Shown here one piece after another: positions 18,434 through 27,665 of a stretch of DNA of 64,000 nucleotides. The notes beneath the pieces were generated by a model. The model was not told where the DNA came from. It ran no database searches and saw only the letters and a list, made by a program, of their open reading frames with translations. Location: NCBI GenBank assembly GCA_003149635.1, contig QCWI01000003.1:1-64000 (forward strand), written 5' to 3'. The stretch is from Fluviicola sp. XM-24bin1. Lineage in GTDB: Bacteria > Bacteroidota > Bacteroidia > Flavobacteriales_D > Crocinitomicaceae. Position 1 is the stretch's first letter; every line of letters begins with the position of its first letter. The position numbers and the translations under genes were made by a program.

Positions 18434-19786
18434 TTAAGATATTGCTTTTTTGTCGGTTATTAAAAGGTTGGAAAGTCCTGCAAGCAAGAGCGAGATTCCC
18501 GCCACAATCATTGCATTAATTGCTTCTTCACCAAACAGGTTTGAAACGAAAACGATTCCACCCAGCGAGGCCACAATTTGCGGCAATACGATAAACATAT
18601 TGAAGATCCCCATGTACAAGCCCATCTTCTTTTCGTCGATGGAGCTTGAAAGCATTGCATACGGCATCGAAAGGATACTTCCCCATGCGAAACCAATCAG
18701 AATGAAGCTGAGAATAAGAATGTCTTCCGATCCAATGAAGTACATCAGCAAGAAGCCAATTCCTCCAGCAATTAATGATACCAGATGTACCCACTTACGA
18801 TTGATTCGGCGCTTGGCAGAATAAAATGTCAACAGCAAGGCGAAAGCCATGGAAGACAATCCGTAAATCCCCATTTTGGAACCTACGCTATCGGCCGCTG
18901 ATTGGTATTTCGCAGATGCTTTATCAAAGGCTTTTGATTCTTCTTTGTTGTCCAGATCGTAATCGGATGCAACCGGCGCTGGTGCGTTGTACACGAATTC
19001 CGTTAAAGCCGGCATGGACAAGCTCCACATAGTGAAAAAGGCAAACCAACTGAAAAATTGGATCAATCCTAGCTTGCGCATAATCTTGGGCATGCGGAAA
19101 ATGGCACCTCCCACTTCTTTCAAGAATCCTTCAGATTTCTCCTCCTCTTCCTCTTCTTCTGGCGGGTATTCACTCGTGGTGAAAATGGTGTATAGGATGG
19201 ATGCGATAAAGACGAACGCTCCTACCGCAAAGGCTATTTTTACCGAATCTGGAACCACTCCTGGGCCGGCCTGATTGCTGAATCCCATTTTGGTCATCAG
19301 CCATGGAAGGTTACTCGCCAACCAAGTTCCTATTCCGATGATGAGCGTTTGAACTACAAATCCGTAAGAACGCTGCTCGTCGTTTAATTTGTCGGCCACC
19401 AAAGCACGGAATGGCTCCATACTAATGTTGATGGAAGCATCTAAAATCCAAAGGAATCCAGCGGCCATCCATAATGCGGATGAGTAAGGCATAAAGAACA
19501 AAGCGATGGAACTCAAAATTGCTCCCAATAGGAAATACGGTCGACGCCTTCCAAGCTTTGGATGCCATGTTCTGTCACTAAAATACCCGATAATCGGCTG
19601 TACAATCAATCCCGTAAGAGGCGCTGCAATCCACATTAATGGAATGTCATCTTTGTCGGCTTCCAGCGTTTGGAAAATTCGCGACATGAATCCTCCTTGC
19701 AACGCAAAACCGAACTGAATTCCCAGAAATCCGAAACTCATGTTCCAGATCTGGAAGAAACTTAAATTGGGCTTTCTTGTACTCAT
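18434..19786 (-). CDS. MFS sugar transporter (SLC45/maltose-type)
   Basis: 450 residues with about 12 hydrophobic segments and a charged central loop that includes an unusual run [13 protein letters not shown] (about 205-215). The loop after TM2/3 has the [10 protein letters not shown] motif typical of the SLC45/sucrose and related maltose MFS carriers. It should move maltose or short maltodextrins from periplasm to cytosol by cation symport, feeding GH65. The gene stop abuts the pgmB ATG, so they are co-translated. Substrate is inferred from context. Confidence 0.88.
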   Translation of the reverse strand: MSTRKPNLSFFQIWNMSFGFLGIQFGFALQGGFMSRIFQTLEADKDDIPLMWIAAPLTGLIVQPIIGYFSDRTWHPKLGRRRPYFLLGAILSSIALFFMPYSSALWMAAGFLWILDASINISMEPFRALVADKLNDEQRSYGFVVQTLIIGIGTWLASNLPWLMTKMGFSNQAGPGVVPDSVKIAFAVGAFVFIASILYTIFTTSEYPPEEEEEEEKSEGFLKEVGGAIFRMPKIMRKLGLIQFFSWFAFFTMWSLSMPALTEFVYNAPAPVASDYDLDNKEESKAFDKASAKYQSAADSVGSKMGIYGLSSMAFALLLTFYSAKRRINRKWVHLVSLIAGGIGFLLMYFIGSEDILILSFILIGFAWGSILSMPYAMLSSSIDEKKMGLYMGIFNMFIVLPQIVASLGGIVFVSNLFGEEAINAMIVAGISLLLAGLSNLLITDKKAIS

Positions 19787-19791
19787 GCTTC

Positions 19792-21129
19792 TTATTTATA
19801 CCAAACGGAATAGTGCCAAGGCTCCAGATTGTATTCTGTTTTCTCGCATTTCAACTTTCCGGCCTTTCCGAACAATGCTTGATATTCACCAGTGACATTG
19901 ATCCAGGAAACATTAACTTTTTGTTTCTCGTTGGAAAGATTCAAAAGACATACAACCACATTCCCTCCTTTTCTTCGCACATACGCCAAAACGTTCGGAT
20001 TGTCCGTCTCGAAGAATTCAGGATAAGCCCCAAAATCTCCGTTCCACAATGCTGGATTGGCGTCTTTGAAGTTGAGAAGTTGCGTATAGAACTCTTCCTT
20101 GTCCATTTCCTCTGTCCACTGAATGGCATCCTTCTCGAAGAATTCCAAACGCTTTTTCAAGGACATCTCCTGACCGTTGTACACCAATGGCATTCCGTGG
20201 ATCGTTGCGGACAGAACAGCGAATGCTTCTACACCGTCACCCATGCGCTCGTATTCCGTTCCGTTCCATGAATTCTCATCGTGGTTGGAAGTGAAATGCA
20301 ATCGGTAGGCATTCGATTCAAACTTTTCCGCTTCGCGTCCGAAATATGCAACAATGGAATCCGCATTCCTATGTCCTTTTGCCACTTCGTTCAGCACGTG
20401 GTGGAACTCCCATCCGTAGGTCATATCGAAGGCATTTTCATGCAATCCAGCACCTTCATCCTCGGCCAACATAAATACAGGCTTGATTTTGTCCAATGCC
20501 GCTCGTGCATCGTTCCAAAAATCGGTTGGAACCCATCCCGCAACGTCACAGCGGTATCCGTCAATATCGAAATCGGCCACCCAATATTCCATCGCGTCGA
20601 TCATTGCGGCGCGCATGTCTTGGTTATCGTAATTCAAGTCGGAAACATCCGTCCAATCCGTTCCCGGAGGCGGCTGTACATTCCCTGTGCTGTCCAAATT
20701 GTACCAATCCATGTTTCCTGCTTCTACCCAAACATTGTCTGGAGAGGTATGATTCCCCACCCAGTCGATGATGATTTTCATATCGTTCTCGTGCACGATT
20801 TCGACCAATTTTTTGAAACTGGCTTCATCCCCAAATTTTGGATTGATGGCTTTGTAATCTTTTACCGCGTAGTAGCTTCCTTCTGGCCCTTTACGGTTCT
20901 TTTCACCAATTGGATGGATGGGCATCAACCAAAGAATATCGATTCCCATTGCTTTCAAGCGGGGAATATCATCATAGATGGCCTCAAACGTACCTTCTTC
21001 AGAAAATTGACGCACGTTCAATTCATACATAGCGGCGTCTTTACTCCACGCCGGCACCTGTTTTTCCTGCTGCCCAAAAGTCATCCCCGTTACGGCCAAG
21101 TAAGCCGCAAATAGTGCAATTTTCTTCAT
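19792..21129 (-). CDS. Secreted GH13 alpha-glucanase (short form)
   Basis: 445 residues, signal peptide ending TFGQ, no lipobox and no T9SS tail, so probably periplasmic. A compact GH13 barrel: MYELNVRQFSEEG, IDWVGNHTSPD (region I), DGYRCDVAGWVP (nucleophile Asp), MLAEDEGAGLHENAF (acid/base Glu) and FTSNHDENSW (third Asp). A short beta domain follows. Its ATG overlaps the kinase stop (TAATG). Likely trims maltodextrins to maltose for the MFS carrier. Exact specificity is unknown. Confidence 0.9.
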   Translation of the reverse strand: MKKIALFAAYLAVTGMTFGQQEKQVPAWSKDAAMYELNVRQFSEEGTFEAIYDDIPRLKAMGIDILWLMPIHPIGEKNRKGPEGSYYAVKDYKAINPKFGDEASFKKLVEIVHENDMKIIIDWVGNHTSPDNVWVEAGNMDWYNLDSTGNVQPPPGTDWTDVSDLNYDNQDMRAAMIDAMEYWVADFDIDGYRCDVAGWVPTDFWNDARAALDKIKPVFMLAEDEGAGLHENAFDMTYGWEFHHVLNEVAKGHRNADSIVAYFGREAEKFESNAYRLHFTSNHDENSWNGTEYERMGDGVEAFAVLSATIHGMPLVYNGQEMSLKKRLEFFEKDAIQWTEEMDKEEFYTQLLNFKDANPALWNGDFGAYPEFFETDNPNVLAYVRRKGGNVVVCLLNLSNEKQKVNVSWINVTGEYQALFGKAGKLKCEKTEYNLEPWHYSVWYK

Positions 21130-21983
21130 TAAACTACTTGTTTATTGGTACTTGAAAGGTGGAAATCCACCAATTTCTCTAAAGGTCTTCTTACGATTGC
21201 TCCCACGTTAATCTCCTGCTCTTTACAAACCTCCATTAGTTCTTCCGACAACAGATGCGCCACTGATCCCACAAAATTCACCTCTACATCTTTGTAGTTT
21301 GCGAAACACTTAACGTGAATCTCAATGAATTTCTCCAATCCTTCGCGAATCAACTGTTGACAATACGGAAGTGATTTATGTTTGATTAAGATAGGCATAA
21401 ACGACGCGATATACACGTTCGCATTCGATTTAATGTACACGTTGTCAACGATGCTTGCTTTGTCCAGCTTGAGTGCAACCAATTCGTCGTGCAATTCCAG
21501 TGGCAAGCGTTTGTACAGGAAGTCGGCGAGCATTTGTTTTCCGAAATACGTTCCTCCGCCCTCGTTTCCGAGCACGTAATCCAAGGCTGGAATTTCTTCG
21601 AACATCTCTTCTCCATCGAAATAACAGGAGTTGGAACCGGTTCCGAGAATACACGCGATTTCAGGCCTTCCATTGTATGTAGCGTACGCGCATGCGTTCA
21701 GATCATGATCCACAGAAACTTCAGCATTCGTAAAGATGCGCTTCAATCCACGTTCAATCTTGGCATTCAATTCCGGAATGGAACATCCCGCTCCGTAAAA
21801 GAAAATATCCGTTACTTCTGAGGCGATTTCCACCAATGCGCAATTCTTGCGAAGTTCTTCTTCGACATCATCTTCATTATGGAAATAGGGATTGAACCCA
21901 ATGGTGGAAACCTGATTTCTGGAATTACCCTGAACGAGCATCCAGTCTGATTTCGTTGATCCGCTCTCAACAACAATTAACAT
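21129..21983 (-). CDS. BadF/BadG-type sugar kinase (probable glucokinase)
   Basis: 284 residues of the BadF/BadG/BcrA ATPase family, ASKHA fold. VESGSTKSDW is the phosphate-1 loop, GTGSNS the phosphate-2 loop, GNEGGGTYFGK the family signature and FVGSVAHLL the adenosine motif. Homologues are annotated as N-acetylglucosamine kinases. As first gene of the maltose operon its likely job is to phosphorylate the free glucose released by GH65 and glucosidases, which would otherwise have no kinase here. Divergent from the Nudix regulator, with operator copy 2 between them. Glucose specificity is inferred from context. Confidence 0.85.
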   Translation of the reverse strand: MLIVVESGSTKSDWMLVQGNSRNQVSTIGFNPYFHNEDDVEEELRKNCALVEIASEVTDIFFYGAGCSIPELNAKIERGLKRIFTNAEVSVDHDLNACAYATYNGRPEIACILGTGSNSCYFDGEEMFEEIPALDYVLGNEGGGTYFGKQMLADFLYKRLPLELHDELVALKLDKASIVDNVYIKSNANVYIASFMPILIKHKSLPYCQQLIREGLEKFIEIHVKCFANYKDVEVNFVGSVAHLLSEELMEVCKEQEINVGAIVRRPLEKLVDFHLSSTNKQVV

Positions 21984-22020
21984 TCGTAACGTGTATATTT
22001 AATATGGAATTATAATCTTT

Positions 22021-22035
22021 GTGTCATTTTAACAC
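22021..22035. promoter_or_regulatory. Sugar-regulon operator, copy 2
   Basis: GTGTCATTTTAACAC, in the divergent region between the kinase operon and the Nudix-type regulator. It matches the consensus except one position in the right arm. Position allows control of the operon and autoregulation. Confidence 0.65.
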
Positions 22036-22061
22036 TTTGCTAATATAAGCAATTTTCTTTT

Positions 22062-22069
22062 TATCTTTG
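22062..22069 (+). promoter_or_regulatory. TAnnTTTG -7 box of the regulator gene
   Basis: TATCTTTG, a perfect box ending three bases before the ATG at 22073. If used, the regulator mRNA is leaderless. The ORF-track start (TTG at 22067) lies inside the box and is rejected. Confidence 0.5.
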
Positions 22070-22072
22070 ATT

Positions 22073-22819
22073 ATGCCTGCAAACAATCAGAACAACCTCA
22101 ACAATGGTATCTCTGTCGACTGCGTTATTTTCGGATTTGATTTCGAAAAATTGCAGATTCTGCTAATTGAGAGAGAGCCTGGTAAGAAGGACAACCCGTT
22201 GGACTATGCACTCCCCGGAGACTTGATCTACAATGATGAAAATCTGGATCAAGCAGCGAACCGCGTATTGAAGGAATTAACGGGATTAGAGAACATTTAT
22301 CTAGAGCAATCCGCTGCTTTCGGATCTTTGGATCGTACTCAACGAGAATCGGATAGAGCGTGGTTGGAATCTGTTCGTGACCAACCGGATTTACGTGTAA
22401 TCACGATTTCCTATTATTCTTTGGTGAACATTAATGCGTTTGATCCAAAACCGTCAAGTTTTGCATCAAAATTGGTGTGGAAACCGGTTGCGGAAATTGA
22501 GGATTTGGCATTCGATCACTTTGATATCTTGAATCAGGCATTGGATAATCTGAGAAACCGATTGAAAATCCGCCCAATTGGATTTAATCTCCTACCGGAG
22601 AAGTTCACATTGTCTCAATTGCACAAGTTGTATGAAGCGATTTTAGGTCGCGAGTTGGACAAGCGAAACTTCCGTCGTAAGATGGCCAAATTGGATCTCG
22701 TTGTGCGCTTGGATGAAAAGCAGCAAGGCGTTCCGCACAAGCCGTCAAACTTCTACAAATTCAACACCGAGAACTACCAAAAACTGATTGAGGAAGGTTA
22801 CGATAACTTTGGCTTTTAG
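22073..22819 (+). CDS. Nudix-related transcriptional regulator (NrtR family)
   Basis: 248 residues. Residues 12-150 form a Nudix-like domain (VDCVIFGFDFEKLQILLIERE). Its Nudix box is degenerate: from GDLIYNDENLDQAANRVLKELTG the REx2EE core reads RVLKEL, losing catalytic Glu residues, which indicates ligand binding rather than hydrolysis. Residues 165-245 form a winged helix with the NrtR signature (FTLSQLHKLYEAILGRELDKRNFRRKMAKL). The family senses nucleotides or sugars; Bacteroidota members regulate sugar pathways. Set between the kinase operon and the Entner-Doudoroff operon, it is the only regulator in the region and the best candidate for binding the six palindromes. Confidence 0.9.
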   Translation: MPANNQNNLNNGISVDCVIFGFDFEKLQILLIEREPGKKDNPLDYALPGDLIYNDENLDQAANRVLKELTGLENIYLEQSAAFGSLDRTQRESDRAWLESVRDQPDLRVITISYYSLVNINAFDPKPSSFASKLVWKPVAEIEDLAFDHFDILNQALDNLRNRLKIRPIGFNLLPEKFTLSQLHKLYEAILGRELDKRNFRRKMAKLDLVVRLDEKQQGVPHKPSNFYKFNTENYQKLIEEGYDNFGF

Positions 22820-22839
22820 TTAAGTTTTTAAGAATCTTA

Positions 22840-22854
22840 GTGTAAATTTGACAC
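22840..22854. promoter_or_regulatory. Sugar-regulon operator, copy 3 (zwf)
   Basis: GTGTAAATTTGACAC, eight bases upstream of the zwf -7 box, so it fills the spacer between the -33 and -7 elements, as expected for a repressor site. Confidence 0.7.
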
Positions 22855-22862
22855 ATAGGTCT

Positions 22863-22870
22863 TATATTTG
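22863..22870 (+). promoter_or_regulatory. zwf operon -7 box
   Basis: TATATTTG, perfect TAnnTTTG, 32 bp before the zwf ATG. The -33 element is probably within TTAGTG, overlapping the operator. Confidence 0.75.
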
Positions 22871-22902
22871 TTATGCGCACCAATTAATTTGCGCATGACC
22901 AT

Positions 22903-24369
22903 ATGGATAAAAAAGAACCTAAAATCCTTCCGTTCAATGCCGTGATCTTCGGCGGAGACGGTGACCTCTCAAAACGAAAAATAATCCCAGCTTTCTTCCA
23001 CCGTTGGATAGACAAGCAATTGAATATGCCGTTCAAGGTGGCTTGTGTTTCGCGCAAGCTTTCGGATCAGGATGCTTTTCATAAAGAACTCGCTAAATTC
23101 ATTCAGCAATCGTCTGATGAAACCGTTCCGGCCAAGGTGATCAAAGATTTTCTAAAGCAAGTTGAGCTGGTGAATATTCCCAAAATCACTGAAGAAAATC
23201 TTGGCGGATTAAGAGATCTGATTGAAGCGAATAGCGATTGGCAGCGGATCTACTATTTGTCCGTGCCGTCTGCAGCATTTAGCGATATCTGTTCGGCATT
23301 GAAGGGATCGAATTTGATCAATGATACTTCGAAAGTAGTATTGGAGAAGCCGCTAGGACACGATTTGAAATCAAGTCGTGAAATCAACGATACCATTAGC
23401 GAAGCATTCTCGGAGAAGCAAATCTTCCGTATCGATCATTATCTCGGAAAAGAAACTGTTCAGAATTTGATGGTGTTGCGATTTGCCAATCACCTTTTCG
23501 AGCGCGCCTGGAATGCGGAGAACATAGATAACATTCAGATCACTGTAGCGGAATCGCTTGGAGTGGAAAAACGAGCAGGATACTACGATCATACCGGGGC
23601 GTTGCTTGACATGGTGCAGAATCACCTATTGCAACTGCTTTGTTTGGTGGCCATGGAAGCTCCGTCCCGACTTGATCCCGATACAGTGCGGAATGAAAAG
23701 TTGAAGGTGCTGGAAAGCCTACGATTCTTTAAAAAAGATACAATCGCCGACAACATCGTACGTGGACAATATACCCGAGGAAAAAGTTTGGGTGAAAAGG
23801 TGAATTCGTATCTGGAGGACATCGAACAATACGATTCGGAAACAGAGACTTTCGTAGCGATCAAAACGTATATCGATAACTGGCGCTGGAAAGGGACTCC
23901 GTTCTACCTTAGAACCGGAAAACGAATGAAGAAGCGCTACTCAGAAATTGTGATCAACTTCAAGCCGGTACAGCACAACATCTTCCCGGAATCGAAACAC
24001 AGCATGTCGAACAAATTGATCATTCGATTGCAGCCAGAAGAGCGTATCAAACTCGTTCAAATGAGCAAAATCCCTGGACCAGGTGGATATCGTTTCCAGC
24101 CCGTTGCCTTGAAGCTTGACATCTTCGATTCTTTTGAAAAACGCATGCCAGATGCCTACGAGCGATTGATCATTGATGTCCTTCGTGGGAACCAGACTTT
24201 GTTCATGCGTTACGATGAATTAGAAGCTGCTTGGAAATGGATTGAATCCATCAATAAGAACTGGAAAAGCAAAGCGAAGCTTGTTTTGTATGAATCTGGT
24301 TCGTGGGGTCCAGGAAATGAGATTATGGAAGAAGGAACGCAGTGGGAAACAAATGCATTAGAAAAATGA
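22903..24369 (+). CDS. zwf: Glucose-6-phosphate 1-dehydrogenase
   Basis: 488 residues, normal length. GGDGDLSKRKIIPAF is the dinucleotide-binding loop (family GASGDLxKRK, here with Gly-Gly-Asp), EKPLGHDL precedes the substrate site, and RIDHYLGKE is the active-site signature with the catalytic His. It oxidises glucose-6-phosphate to 6-phosphogluconolactone with NADP(+). First gene of the zwf-pgl-edd-eda operon; the stop TGA overlaps the ATG of pgl (ATGA). Controlled by operator copy 3. Confidence 0.97.
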   Translation: MDKKEPKILPFNAVIFGGDGDLSKRKIIPAFFHRWIDKQLNMPFKVACVSRKLSDQDAFHKELAKFIQQSSDETVPAKVIKDFLKQVELVNIPKITEENLGGLRDLIEANSDWQRIYYLSVPSAAFSDICSALKGSNLINDTSKVVLEKPLGHDLKSSREINDTISEAFSEKQIFRIDHYLGKETVQNLMVLRFANHLFERAWNAENIDNIQITVAESLGVEKRAGYYDHTGALLDMVQNHLLQLLCLVAMEAPSRLDPDTVRNEKLKVLESLRFFKKDTIADNIVRGQYTRGKSLGEKVNSYLEDIEQYDSETETFVAIKTYIDNWRWKGTPFYLRTGKRMKKRYSEIVINFKPVQHNIFPESKHSMSNKLIIRLQPEERIKLVQMSKIPGPGGYRFQPVALKLDIFDSFEKRMPDAYERLIIDVLRGNQTLFMRYDELEAAWKWIESINKNWKSKAKLVLYESGSWGPGNEIMEEGTQWETNALEK

Positions 24370-25040
24370 AAGTAACAACATTTGAAAACGAAAAGGAGCT
24401 CGTCGCGTCGGTAACGAAAAGTGCCGCGAAAATCATCAAAGCGAGTATTAAATCGAATGGAGATGCCCGAATTTTGCTTTCTGGAGGATCGACTCCCGGG
24501 CCAATTTACGAGGCATTGTCCAATCAAAATTTATCCTGGAAAGATGTAAAAGTAGGATTGGCAGATGAGCGTTTCGTTCGAACGACAAACGCTTACAGCA
24601 ACGAGAATTTGATCCAACAAACCTTAGTCCAGAACAAGGCGAAAGACGCGCAGGTAAAAGGAATGATTTTCAATCCGCTGAACGAGGAGGAAAATGTAAA
24701 AACAGTCGCTTCAGCGTACACGCCTTTCACAGAACGCACAGATTTCTTATTATTAGGGATGGGAACGGACGGGCACACCGCCTCGTTATTTCCGAATGAT
24801 CCTTCCTCCGAAGACGATTTAAACAAACAAACGATAGGTGCGGTAAACACGGTAGCCCCGAACGAACCGAAACACCGAATCAGCTGCACCAAAGGAACCT
24901 TAACTCAAGCAAGTAACATCTTCCTCGTAATCAAAGGGGAAAACAAACTTGACGTTTTGAACAACGGCGACGAGAAATTGCCGATTCACCGCATGCTCAA
25001 GGAACGTAGCGACATTGAAATATATTATTGTAAATCATGA
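24366..25040 (+). CDS. pgl: 6-phosphogluconolactonase
   Basis: 224 residues from the ATG that overlaps the zwf stop (MKVTTFENEKEL); the longer track start lies inside zwf. Domain signatures: LLSGGSTPGPIYEAL (phosphate site), LADERFV and GMGTDGHTASLFPN (catalytic His region). Hydrolyses 6-phosphogluconolactone to 6-phosphogluconate in the cytosol. Coupled by ATGA overlaps to zwf upstream and edd downstream. Confidence 0.95.
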   Translation: MKVTTFENEKELVASVTKSAAKIIKASIKSNGDARILLSGGSTPGPIYEALSNQNLSWKDVKVGLADERFVRTTNAYSNENLIQQTLVQNKAKDAQVKGMIFNPLNEEENVKTVASAYTPFTERTDFLLLGMGTDGHTASLFPNDPSSEDDLNKQTIGAVNTVAPNEPKHRISCTKGTLTQASNIFLVIKGENKLDVLNNGDEKLPIHRMLKERSDIEIYYCKS

Positions 25041-26833
25041 ACACTACAGTAGAGAGAATTACAGAAAGAATTAAAGAGAGAAGCGCTACCACGCGTAAGG
25101 CATATTTGGAGCAAATTGCCCGTAACTACGAAAACGCACCGAATCGAAACAAATTAAGTTGTGGGAATTTGGCACATGGATTTGCGGCGTGTAATGCACA
25201 TGACAAAGAGCAATTGGCGGGAGAAATCACTCCGAATATTGGAATCAATACCGCATACAATGACATGCTTTCAGCACACAAACCGTATGAGGATTATCCA
25301 AAAGCGATTCGCGAATACGCCAACGAATTCAAAGCGACAGCGCAAGTTGCAGGTGGAGTTCCAGCCATGTGTGATGGCGTAACCCAAGGTCAGCCGGGAA
25401 TGGATTTGTCCCTGTTCAGCCGGGATGTGATCGCCTTATCGGCGGCCGTTGGATTGTCGCACGACATGTTCGACGGAGCGGTAAATCTTGGAATTTGTGA
25501 TAAGATTGTTCCTGGATTGTTGATCGGAAGTTTGAAATTCGGTCAATTGCCTTTCGTATTTATGCCGGGTGGCCCGATGCCAAGTGGAATCACCAATGAA
25601 AAGAAGGCTTTCATCCGACAGCAATTTGCCGAGGGGAAGATCGGCCGCGATGAATTGTTGAAAGGAGAATCGGATTCGTATCATTCGCCAGGAACTTGTA
25701 CGTTCTACGGAACTGCGAACAGCAATCAAATGTTGATGGAGATGATGGGTATGCAATTGCCGGGATCCAGTTTCGTGAATCCGGGAACGGAAATGCGCGA
25801 CGCATTGAATCGCGAAGCCATCAAGCAATTGGTGAAGAACATTCATTCGAAGGATTTGTCATATAGCATTGGGACGATTCTGGACGAGAAGGTAATCGTT
25901 AATGGAATCGTAGGACTTTTGGCAACAGGAGGATCGACCAACCATACGATTCACTTGATCGCTATCGCTCGCGCTGCTGGATTGAACATCAACTGGGATG
26001 ATTTCTCAGAGTTATCTGACGTGGTTCCATTGATCACGCGTATTTATCCGAATGGGCCGGCCGATGTCAATCACTTCCATGCATCTGGTGGAATGGCATT
26101 CGTAATCCATACACTTTTAGAAGCTGGATTGCTCCACGAAGATGTAAACACAATTCGCGGAAAGGGGCTTTCCAACTATACGATGGAGCCGAAATTGAAA
26201 GATGGAGAAATCGTTTACGAAGAAGGGCCAAAAGCCACCTTGAACGACAAAATCATCCGTCCGGTTTCCGATCCGTTCCAGGATCAAGGAGGGTTGAAAG
26301 TGTTGAAAGGAAATCTCGGAACTGCCGTGATTAAAGTTTCAGCAGTCGATCCAGATTACTACGTAACGGAGGGTGAAGCCATTGTCTTCGACGAGCAAGA
26401 TCATTTGATCGAAGCTTACAAGCGAGGTGAATTAGACAAAGATTTCATCGCTGTCTTCCCATTCCAGGGGCCGAAGCACAAAGGAATGCCAGAGTTGCAT
26501 AAGCTCACGCCTACTTTGACGGTTTTGCAAAAGAAAGGTCATAAAGTAGCATTAGTTACCGATGGACGAATGTCGGGAGCTTCGGGAAAAATTCCATCCG
26601 CGATTCATTTAGCACCAGAAGCTTGCGAAGGCGGGTTGATCAATAAGATCCAAACGGGAGATCGTTTGCGCGTAGATGCCGTAACGGGAACTGTGGAATG
26701 CTTGACGGAAGGCGTCGAAGAACGAGAATTAAGAACGTACGAATACCACGATTTGACAACAGGTCGTGAACTATTCAGAAACATGCGTCAATGGGTTTCT
26801 TCCAGCGAGGACGGCGCAAGTTTCCTTTATTAA
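25037..26833 (+). CDS. edd: 6-phosphogluconate dehydratase
   Basis: 598 residues, IlvD/Edd family, close to the usual 600. Iron-sulphur ligands are the cysteines in GVPAMCDGVTQG and GTCTFYGTANSNQM, with LSCGNLAHG near the N-terminus and GRMSGASGKIPSAIH near the C-terminus. Converts 6-phosphogluconate to 2-keto-3-deoxy-6-phosphogluconate. Context (zwf, pgl, eda) separates it from dihydroxy-acid dehydratase. Oxygen-labile cluster expected. Confidence 0.97.
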   Translation: MNTTVERITERIKERSATTRKAYLEQIARNYENAPNRNKLSCGNLAHGFAACNAHDKEQLAGEITPNIGINTAYNDMLSAHKPYEDYPKAIREYANEFKATAQVAGGVPAMCDGVTQGQPGMDLSLFSRDVIALSAAVGLSHDMFDGAVNLGICDKIVPGLLIGSLKFGQLPFVFMPGGPMPSGITNEKKAFIRQQFAEGKIGRDELLKGESDSYHSPGTCTFYGTANSNQMLMEMMGMQLPGSSFVNPGTEMRDALNREAIKQLVKNIHSKDLSYSIGTILDEKVIVNGIVGLLATGGSTNHTIHLIAIARAAGLNINWDDFSELSDVVPLITRIYPNGPADVNHFHASGGMAFVIHTLLEAGLLHEDVNTIRGKGLSNYTMEPKLKDGEIVYEEGPKATLNDKIIRPVSDPFQDQGGLKVLKGNLGTAVIKVSAVDPDYYVTEGEAIVFDEQDHLIEAYKRGELDKDFIAVFPFQGPKHKGMPELHKLTPTLTVLQKKGHKVALVTDGRMSGASGKIPSAIHLAPEACEGGLINKIQTGDRLRVDAVTGTVECLTEGVEERELRTYEYHDLTTGRELFRNMRQWVSSSEDGASFLY

Positions 26834-26840
26834 AATTGAT

Positions 26841-27401
26841 ATGCAAAACGGAATTGAATCCATCTTAAAAAAGAACCCGCTCATCCCTGTGGTAACCATC
26901 AACGAGATGAGTGAAATTGACACAATTGCAGACAAATTGACTTCACAAGGAGTGAACTGCATCGAAATTACCTTGCGGACGCCCATCGCATGGGATGCCA
27001 TTCGTGAATTTCAACAACGATACGGCTCCAGCTTTGATGTTGGCGTAGGAACAATTGTGAGTGTGGAAGACATCGAAAAAGCGGTAGAAGCGCAAGTTGA
27101 TTTTATCGTAAGTCCGGGATGTTCGCCGGGCATGGTAAGTGCTTTGAATGGATGCGGAATTCCATTTCTACCGGGCATCGTAACTCCAAGCGAAATAATT
27201 ACTGGATTGGAAGCCGGATGGCGCTTCTTCAAGTTCTTCCCAGCAAACCTGTACGGTGGTATTGATACCCTCAAAGCCTACGGACAATTGTTCTCCGAAG
27301 CGAAATTCTGTCCTACTGGAGGCATTACAAACGATAACAAGGAATCGTTCCTAGCATTGGATAATGTAGTGTCGGTTGGCGGTTCTTGGATGACGAAGTA
27401 G
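26841..27401 (+). CDS. eda: KDPG aldolase
   Basis: 186 residues from the ATG at 26841; the longer track start is inside edd. Class I TIM barrel: EITLRTP with the catalytic Glu and Arg, GVGTIVS, FIVSPG, FFKFFPA with the Schiff-base Lys, and CPTGGI closing the phosphate site. Cleaves 2-keto-3-deoxy-6-phosphogluconate to pyruvate and glyceraldehyde-3-phosphate. Starts seven bases after edd. Somewhat short versus the usual 205-215, mostly at the C-terminus (ends SWMTK). Confidence 0.95.
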   Translation: MQNGIESILKKNPLIPVVTINEMSEIDTIADKLTSQGVNCIEITLRTPIAWDAIREFQQRYGSSFDVGVGTIVSVEDIEKAVEAQVDFIVSPGCSPGMVSALNGCGIPFLPGIVTPSEIITGLEAGWRFFKFFPANLYGGIDTLKAYGQLFSEAKFCPTGGITNDNKESFLALDNVVSVGGSWMTK

Positions 27402-27420
27402 ATTAAGAATTTATCTTATT

Positions 27421-27452
27421 AGACCCGTACATCAATAATGCACGGGTCTTTT
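27421..27452 (+). terminator. Terminator of the Entner-Doudoroff operon
   Basis: Stem AGACCCGTaCAT / ATGcACGGGTCT with a five-base loop and a TTTTGTT tail, 19 bp after the eda stop. Confidence 0.85.
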
Positions 27453-27487
27453 GTTAGGCGATCGCACTGGGGGACTTGCGATAGTCA

Positions 27488-27575
27488 CCCCTCTTTAGTT
27501 CTCCCCTCAAGGGGAGAGGGTAGTGTTCCCTCCTCCCTTTGAGGGAGGTGCCGTAGGCGGAGGGTGATGAACTGA
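27488..27575. repeat. GC-rich palindromic intergenic repeat (REP-like)
   Basis: Two short hairpins in a row, TCTCCCC-TCAA-GGGGAGA and CCTCCC-TTTGA-GGGAGG, then GTGCCGTAGGCGGAGGGTG. The same style recurs at 48306-48420. Such CTCCC...GGGAG elements are widespread between genes in Bacteroidota genomes. Confidence 0.55.
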
Positions 27576-27600
27576 GCATCAATACCTTAGTTTACCCAAC

Positions 27601-27643
27601 AAAAAAAGCCCCTGATCTCAACACTGAGATCCAAGGGCTTTTT
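27601..27643 (-). terminator. Terminator of the susCD operon
   Basis: Long stem GCCCcTgATCTCA / TGAGATccAaGGGC with A7 on one side and T5 on the other. On the minus strand it follows the susD stop by about 20 bp. Confidence 0.85.
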
Positions 27644-27665
27644 ACCTTAAATTATAATCTACGAA

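Noticed and set aside
20281-21114. 277-aa ORF on the + strand
   Set aside because: Exactly antisense to the 19792 GH13 gene, whose catalytic motifs are clear; no start context or family match.
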